Of a DNA stretch of 64,000 bases, positions 58,245-64,000 are shown one piece after another. Location: positions 23,571,536-23,635,535 of the forward strand of contig NC_067198.1 of the NCBI RefSeq assembly GCF_000699445.3, given 5' to 3'. Source of the stretch: Schistosoma haematobium (lineage: Eukaryota > Platyhelminthes > Trematoda > Strigeidida > Schistosomatidae). The notes beneath the pieces are model-generated. The model was not told the DNA's origin. It was given only the letters and a program-made list of their open reading frames with translations, and did no database searches. Position numbers and translations under genes: made by a program. Every line of letters begins with the position of its first letter. Position 1 is the first letter of the stretch.

Positions 58245-58448
58245 TTGTCACCGGCTACCATGGGACTACATCTCCTTACGATGCTCCACCGCCTTGTGGA
58301 TCAAACGTTTAGGTCGACGGCTCCGGGTGTGATCCCCTAAGGAAATCACCTGCTTCGGTTTGGCCACCCAGGAAGTATCACAGCCCTCACACACATCAAA
58401 TTAGATTTGTGTGGCGCACATGTATCTGGTGCCACCTTGTACCAGTAT
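58245..58448 (+). mobile_element. SINE-like repeat, copy split by an RTE insertion (5' piece)
   Basis: The body of the SINE-like family starts at TTGTCACCGG (5'-truncated). It runs through CCACCGCCTTGTGGATCA, CCGGGTGTGATCCCCTAAGG and GTGTGGCGCACATGTATC to TTGTACCAGTAT, where the RTE element begins. The last piece, with the tail, is at 61632-61676. Joined, the two parts follow the family sequence, allowing for the duplicated 12 bases. Confidence 0.8.
58437..58448. repeat. target site duplication, left copy
   Basis: TTGTACCAGTAT, found again at 61632-61643. Confidence 0.85.
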
Positions 58449-59336
58449 TACTTATTTAGGCCTATTACTCCTCGTGAAGGAGCATAGGCTGCTCACCAGC
58501 ATTCACCATCCAACCCCGTCCTGGGCAATCCTTACCAGCTCCTTCCAGTTGTTATTCATCTTTTTCACATCTGCTTCTATTTCCCGACGTAATGTGTTCT
58601 TGGTCTTCCTCTTTTCCGCTTCCCTCCAGGATTCCAAGTTAGGGCTTGCCTCGTGATGCAGTTTGACGATTTGCGTAGTATATGTCCTATCCATTTCCAT
58701 CGTCTTTTCCTAATTTCTTCATCATCTGGAAGCTGGTTTGTTCTCTCCCAGAGAAGGCTGTTGCTGATGTTGAGTATCCTGCGTAGACAGCTATTTATAA
58801 ATACTTGTATCTTCTTGATGATGGTTGTTGTAGTTCTCCAAGTTTCAGCTCCGTACAGTAGAACTGACTGCCTTGACGTTTGTATTGATGATTCTGACTT
58901 TGATATTGGTTGAAAGTTGTTTTGAGTTCTATATGTTCTTCAATTGTAGGAATGTGGCCTTTTCTGTGCCAATCCTTGCCTTTACGTCTGCATCTGAACC
59001 TCCTTGTTCATCGATGATGCTTCCCAGGTATGTGAAGGGTTCTACATCTTCCAGAGTTTTGCCATCAAGAGTGATTGGATTGTTGTTCTCCGTGTTGAAT
59101 TTGAGGACCTTGGTTTTCTCCTTGTGTATGTGTATGTTGAGGCCTACTGATGTAGGGACTGCTGCTACACTGGCTGTCTTTATCTGCATTTGTTCATGTG
59201 TATGCGATAGGAGGGCTAGGTCATCTGCGAAGTCCAAATCGTCTAATTGATTCTGAGCTGTTCATTGTATTCCGTGTCTTCCCTCAGATGTCGAGGTCCA
59301 ATGGACCACCGGAAGAAAGAGGAAGGGAGAGAGTAG

Positions 59337-60530
59337 TCAGCCTTGTCTGACTCCGGTCCATACTTGGAATGCATCTGTCAGCTGTCCTCCATGCACGACC
59401 TTGCACTGTAGTCCGTCATATGAGTTCCGGATGATGTTGACAATCTTCTCAGGAACTCCGCAGTATCGAAGAAGTTTCCATAACGCTCTCCTATCTACAC
59501 TGTCAAATGCCTTTTCATAATCAATGAAGTTGATGTACAGTGACGAGTTCCACTCAATTGATTGTTCGACGATGATCCGTAGTTTCGCAATTTGGTCTGT
59601 GCACGATCGATCCTCACGGAATCCAGCTTGTTGATCTCGAAGTTGGGCGTCTACTACGTCTTTCACCCGGTTCGGCAAAACTCTGTTAAAGACTTTCCCT
59701 AGTACTCACAGTAGTGTGATGCCTCTGTAGTTTTCACATTTGCTCAGGTCTCCTTTCTTTGGAATCTTGATGAGGTATCCTTCTTTCCAGTCCATCGGCA
59801 CTTGTTCCTCCTCCCAAATCTTTTTGAATAGAAGGTGGAGTATGTTTGTAGTTACGTCGATGTCTGACTTCAGTGCTTCGGCTGGTATGCTGTCAGGTCC
59901 TGCTGCTTTCCCGCTCTTGATTTGTCTGATGGCCATTCTGATTTCTTCCGTCGGTGGTGGACTGACATTTATAAGAAGATCTGTGTGTGGTGCTTCGATG
60001 TCCGGTGGATTCATTGGAGCCGGCCTATTCAGGAGTTCCTCGAAGTATTCTACCCATCTGTTCCGCTGTTGATAAATTTCAGTGATCGACCTGCCTTCCT
60101 CGTCTTTAACCGGTCTCTCTGGTTTACTATATTTTCCTGCTAGTTTCTTCGTTGTGTCGTAAAGCTGTTTCATATTTCCTTCTCTTGCAGCTTTTTCCGC
60201 CGTCGTTGCTAGTTCTTCCACGTACTTCCTATTGTCGGCTCTAATGCTCTTCTTCACTTGCTTGTTTGCTTCTATGTATTCAGCTTGTGCTTGGACTTTC
60301 TCTGGTCGTGTTCGGCTGTTGTTAATTGCTGCCTTCCTGTTCTTCCTTTCTTTGATCATGTCCAGTGTTTCTATAGAGATCCACTCCTTATGATGGTGCT
60401 TCTTTAGACCCAGAACCTTTTGACACGTTGAAGTTAATCCTTCTTTGATACCTTTCCAGTTGTCCTCCATAGTAGTTTCTTCTTCCTTCAGTAGATCCTG
60501 TAAGGCTTGGAACCTGTTGTTGAGAGCCAT
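59337..60530 (-). pseudogene. RTE reverse transcriptase (two open frames split by a TGA)
   Basis: The part 60530-59706 holds the connector (RNKR-type basic stretch, EYIEANKQVKKSIRADNRKY) and the start of the polymerase: IRQIKSGKAAGPDSIPAEAL, YLIKIPKKGDLSKCENYRGI. After a TGA the same frame continues, 59678-59337, with QQAGFREDRSCTDQIAKLR, FIDYEKAFDSVDR (the first catalytic Asp) and VWTGVRQG. Another TGA then stands where GVRQGC is expected. The FADD catalytic block follows in the 59237-58929 frame. Confidence 0.9.
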
Positions 60531-60758
60531 CTTGAATTCATTGAGTTTGTCAGTGTCTCGAAGGAAGGCTGTATTGAACCTTTGTAGTGCTGTTTGTCCA
60601 GTTTTTCTTTAGCTTCAGTTTCAAATTGGCCACAACTAGATGGTGATCTGAAGCTATATCAGCTCCCCTCCTACTTCTCACATCTTCCATTGTCCTTCGG
60701 AATTTTTATTGATGCAGATATGATCTATCTGGTTCTCTGTAGTGTGGTCCGGTGAGAT

Positions 60759-61445
60759 CTATGTAGCTTTGTGTATATGTTTGTGTGGAAATATTGTGCC
60801 TCCTATGACCAATTTGTTGAATGCACACAGATTTGCAAATCTTTCTCCATTTTCGTTTCTCTCACCCAGTCCATGTCGTCCCATGATATCTTCATATCCG
60901 GTGTTGTCTATTCCGACTTTGGCATTTAGATCTCCCATCAGAATGATGAGGTCCTTTCTTGGGCACTTCTCTATGATTGACTGCAGCCGCTCGTAGAATT
61001 GACCTTTAATGTCGTCGTTGCTATCATTGGTGGGTGCATAACATTGAATAATATTCATTGTGATCCCCTCCTTCTTTGTTTTGAATGATGCTTTGATGAT
61101 TCTGGATCCATGAGATTCCCATCCTACAAGTGCATTTCGTGCTACCTTGGACAGCATAAGAGCAACTCCCTGAGTGTGTGGAGCATTTTCCTTTTCGTGA
61201 CCGGAGTATAGCAGCATCTCCCCCGTATTTAGTCTTTGTTGTCCAGCTTGGGTCCAATGAGTTTCGTTGATTCCCAGTACTGCCAAGTTGTATGTCCCCA
61301 TTTCCGTTGCTATTTGACTGGTCTTCCCGGTCTCCCACATTGTTCGGACGTTCCATGTACCTATAAAAATTGTTGCTCTGGTTGTTAGAACGGGCATCGG
61401 CCTCGTGGCTTTCGAAGGAACTCGGCTTTCACCATGAAGCGTCAT
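60759..61445 (-). pseudogene. RTE endonuclease domain
   Basis: 228 codons, mostly intact. Endonuclease motifs in order: FIGTWNVRTMWETGK, LAVLGINETHWTQAG (catalytic Glu), ALMLSKVARNALVGWE, IIQCYAPTNDSNDD, LIILMGDLNAKVG (catalytic Asp/Asn), HGLGERNENGERF. A TAG replaces a Trp codon after KHIHKAT, and the SDHHL end of the domain lies beyond a frame change. In the family this domain nicks the target DNA to prime reverse transcription. Confidence 0.92.
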
Positions 61446-61631
61446 AACTCTTCTAAATGAAGACCTTCTAACTTTCAGGGCAGAGTTTAAATGGTTCGAA
61501 TAATTTTTTTGGTAAGCGTTTTTTAGCGAGTTAGTTTTCTACGGGATGGGGTCGCTAATACCATGCCCAACCCTCCTCCTTTACCCGGGCTTGGCATCGG
61601 CAGTAACTCTAGAAGAGCTACAGGCGGAGTT

Positions 61632-61676
61632 TTGTACCAGTATATATGTGTTCAAATAAATAAATAAAATAAAATT
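61632..61676 (+). mobile_element. SINE-like repeat, 3' piece with tail
   Basis: Starts with the duplicated TTGTACCAGTAT, then ATATGTGTTCAAATAAATA and an A/T tail. It completes the SINE-like copy begun at 58245. Confidence 0.8.
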
Positions 61677-62312
61677 ATGAGGAAGGAAAAATTAATATGA
61701 ACACCGATTTCTAGGCCAAATAGAGATTTTCTGGAGAAAAGTAAACTTAGCACGGAGAACGAGTAAAATCACAGTTTTGATAGCGAAAATCTGCTTCACT
61801 GCGACTGATTTCAAACCATTGCAGTGATTGTCTAAGTCCACTGATCATTTTTGTCTCATCCATTTTAAGTAGGAGACTTGAGTCTCACTCATCTTAGGTG
61901 GTTATAGCACTACTGGTATGTGTTAGTGAAGGTAAATATGATTAGTCACAAATTGTAACAAACAGGCACTCGGCTTACTGACGGCTAAGTTTGTGATTTC
62001 CTTCCAACTTATCTATTTCTGCCTCATGCTCTCCAAAAGTGGTTGCTTGTAATTGTATGGAATAAAGTATGGTCTTGTGTTACTCTGGTTCCCTATTTTT
62101 GGTTGTGAATCGGGTATTTGGTACGACGTAATCTAGTTAATTTGTAGCGTATCGTTCGAGTATTCAATCTAACGATGATATAAACTTGGTCAACAGTTTT
62201 ATTATCGTCGTAATATCTCCTGTGATGGAGAAAAGTATTTTAATTCTCCCGTTACAACAAATTGACGTTGGGATTTTTTAAATGAACCTACCCACTACAT
62301 TATATTTTTTCA
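61677..62312. other. no gene recognised
   Basis: Intergenic DNA; nothing recognised. Confidence 0.4.
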
Positions 62313-63060
62313 TTGTATATGCTCTATCTGTCGAAAGTGGATTCTTTGGAAAAAATGCTAGATCGATTAGGGCTAACTCAAATAAGAATCATTAGTATCC
62401 CGGAGAAAACTGGCCTCAATATTGTTAACATCGGGCGAGATTCAAATGTTTCTATATCAGATTCCTATATGTCTAATGATTTAACCATGTCGATTGAAAT
62501 CCTAAGTCGTTGTGAGAATAATATTTCAAAGGAATCAAATCATGAGCTGATTTTTGATGTTTTTTTTACTAGGTTTTGGGTTCTAATGACTCATTCATGC
62601 TTGGTGAAATCCTTTATAGATATAAGGGGAATGTGTCAAGTGAATCAAATTCTAATCAGAACTCATCCTATTTTACTGAATGCCGTTTGTTGTAACGATG
62701 CATTTGTTTCTAGTAAAACCGTAATTAAATGTGAGGAACAAGTTCTGAACGAGTTTAAATCTAATTACTGTTCTATCGATTTATTTCCATTGAAGTTTAT
62801 GATCAGTGTGACAAATATATCCTAAATGAGTCGAATCCTGATCACATATCTAATGTTATTATATCAGATATTGGGTATTCTCACAACCCATGTATGTCGA
62901 GTAAAATCCTCAATACTATGATGAACCACAAGGCATATAAAGTGTTTCCTAAGCATTCATAGAACTATTATGCCCGGATGTAATCTTTGAAAAGGCGAAA
63001 AAATTAAGTCTAGTTCAAAATTACCTTAACGAGTATGAAGTGAATATACATGTTCCATTT
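62313..63060 (+). pseudogene. decayed frame with internal ESN-type protein repeats
   Basis: The open frame 62313-62825 (170 codons) and a second + frame about 62,575-62,960 carry loosely repeated units of about 30 residues. Examples are SNDLTMSIEILSRCENN then SKESNHELIFDV; SNDSFMLGEILYRYKGN then SSESNSNQNS; YILNESNPDHISNVIISDIG; and YSHNPCMSSKILNTM. The units alternate (S/C)xxI(L) with a (K/S/N)ESN core. Frame breaks separate them, so the present copy is not intact. I do not recognise the family; it could be a mobile-element protein or a lost gene. Confidence 0.35.
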
Positions 63061-63539
63061 AAATGTCTTGCAGGTCAATCAAACCATGATGAGTCACATA
63101 GTGTTATTTAGAGATATAAATGCTAAGTGCTTATCCATGTTATAACTCAAATGATGCTCTAGCGTTTTCTCAGACGAAAGAGAAATATGTATCACATTAT
63201 GGAATGCCTCGATATCTACGTTCACTACTAAAAACTCACATACAATCGAATTATGAGAAAACAATTTAATATTATCTTTAAGTTGTTTGCTTGCTGATAG
63301 TAAATATACAAATCTCATTTGATGATTTAACTTCAATTTTATAAAACTTTTACAAAATACGTAGGATGTTAGTTTGGTCAAAACTTCATTTGTATGTCAA
63401 GTTAACAAAGCAGTGATACTATAGCACCTCTCCTACAATTAAGTTTGTCAAGTTCTTCAATTAACTTATTTAACAGACAGTGTTATTCAAACAGTAACAA
63501 TTTGTCTGTGTCTTTGCATAATTATAGTAATGGTAATAA

Positions 63540-63850
63540 TAATTATTATGTCTGTATGAACATGTGTGTTTGATCACATGTGACAACTTACTCATGTATC
63601 CCTCTGTCTAGCTTAAATGTTAGTTACTTTAATCGCTCGATGAGTCGTTAGCTCTCCCAAATATATTTGTGCTTGAATCTTATTAATTAACTTGACTGTT
63701 TATTGAACTCTTTTCTGCTCGATCTCGCTTGGTGTGCTTGCGCATTAGTGATATGTGTTATTCAGTAATAAACTAGTCGGCGCTTCGTGCTGCCTTCTGA
63801 ATCCATACACCGCTGGGATTTATTTAATAACGTTTTCCAGGGTGATTGAT
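63540..63850 (+). mobile_element. possible solo LTR
   Basis: A segment of higher complexity than its flanks. It contains AATAAA (63767-63772) followed by a GC-richer stretch (GTCGGCGCTTCGTGCTGCC) and a possible TG start near 63,550 (TGTCTGTATGAACATG). This resembles the R-U5 part of a retroviral-type LTR. Neither a second LTR nor an internal region is visible, and exact ends were not found. Confidence 0.3.
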
Positions 63851-63928
63851 ATACGTAGCCTAAGAAATTAACTAGAAGCTAATCCACTACAATACAAACT
63901 ATTTATAGATTTTAGGTATCATTGCTAA

Positions 63929-64000
63929 GGTTTGGTCTGATAATTTTGAATAAATTGAACATTGGGTAGATTGTTATGAATAAAATTAATATATTTATAA
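63929..64000 (+). repeat. dispersed repeat at the window end
   Basis: TTTGGTCTGATAATTTTGAA and what follows match 57369-57440 closely. It runs off the end of the window. Confidence 0.6.

Larger units (their letters stand above)
58449..61631 (-). mobile_element. near-full-length RTE-clade retrotransposon (SR3/Perere-3-like), copy 2
   Basis: A 3,183-bp minus-strand element bounded by a 12-bp target duplication. The 5' side (61631 to about 61,446) is a GC-richer untranslated region. One long ORF followed: endonuclease (61445-60759), connector and reverse-transcriptase start (60530-59706), palm (59678-59337), and the FADD region to the C-terminus (59237-58460). The 3' tail is a worn TAAG-type repeat at 58,449-58,462. 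It is broken by a TAG near 60,757, a frameshift near 60,600, TGA codons near 59,710, 59,336 and 59,254, a TAG near 58,928, and a 4-bp duplication near 58,870. It sits inside a SINE-like repeat. Confidence 0.92.

Noticed and set aside
59250..59712. Three in-frame TGA codons in the RTE reverse transcriptase as possible recoding
   Set aside because: The same copy also has TAG codons, a frameshift and a 4-bp duplication, so simple decay explains them.
1..64000. tRNA, rRNA, CRISPR array or hammerhead-ribozyme SINE
   Set aside because: No tRNA B-box in a plausible cloverleaf, no rRNA-like block, no regularly spaced repeats, and no CTGATGA/GAAA core of the schistosome ribozyme SINE was seen. This was by eye; a covariance-model scan would settle it.

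Overview
The window looks like nuclear DNA of a schistosome or a close trematode relative. Three things point there: an AT-rich base composition, a gene whose 5' introns are only 35-38 nt long (a known feature of Schistosoma genes), and several retroelement types common in schistosomes (RTE-like, CR1-like and Penelope-like elements, and a short SINE-like repeat). The species cannot be settled from the sequence alone. Most of the 64 kb is intron, intergenic DNA and decayed mobile DNA.

Two cellular genes can be supported. The first, on the + strand, has ten phase-consistent exons from 10481 to the stop at 25923 (3,915 nt, 1,304 residues). It encodes an arginine/serine-rich protein with a long Gln/Ala-rich C-terminal half. 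Its 5' end was not found; it lies in the first 10 kb or outside the window. The second, on the - strand, can be read completely: eight exons from 40810 to 37507 (1,029 nt, 342 residues). It is recognisable as an orthologue of CATIP, the ciliogenesis-associated TTC17-interacting protein. The two genes are convergent and about 11.6 kb apart.

Layout. 1-1.5 kb: a decayed retrotransposon 3' end and a SINE-like repeat, both on the - strand. 1.5-10.4 kb: no recognisable gene, apart from two weak mini-exon candidates. 10.5-25.9 kb: the RS/poly-Q gene, with a minus-strand reverse-transcriptase fragment in one large intron and an LTR-like or promoter-like segment in another. 26-33.6 kb: a truncated Penelope-like element with inverted flanking arms, a 5'-truncated RTE copy with a 12-bp target duplication, and a worn SINE-like copy. 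33.8-36.4 kb: an old endonuclease/reverse-transcriptase element. 37.5-40.8 kb: the CATIP gene, whose largest intron holds a SINE-like copy with an internal inversion. 45.2-48.9 kb: a broken CR1-like element. 58.2-61.7 kb: a SINE-like repeat split by a near-full-length but inactivated RTE element. 62.3-64 kb: a decayed repetitive reading frame and an LTR-like segment.

The two RTE copies (31.4-32.2 kb and 58.4-61.6 kb) are almost identical over their shared part and carry the same 4-bp duplication and the same stop codon. This suggests that a defective subfamily has been copied in trans. The other stretches show nothing I can support, and this is stated in the entries.
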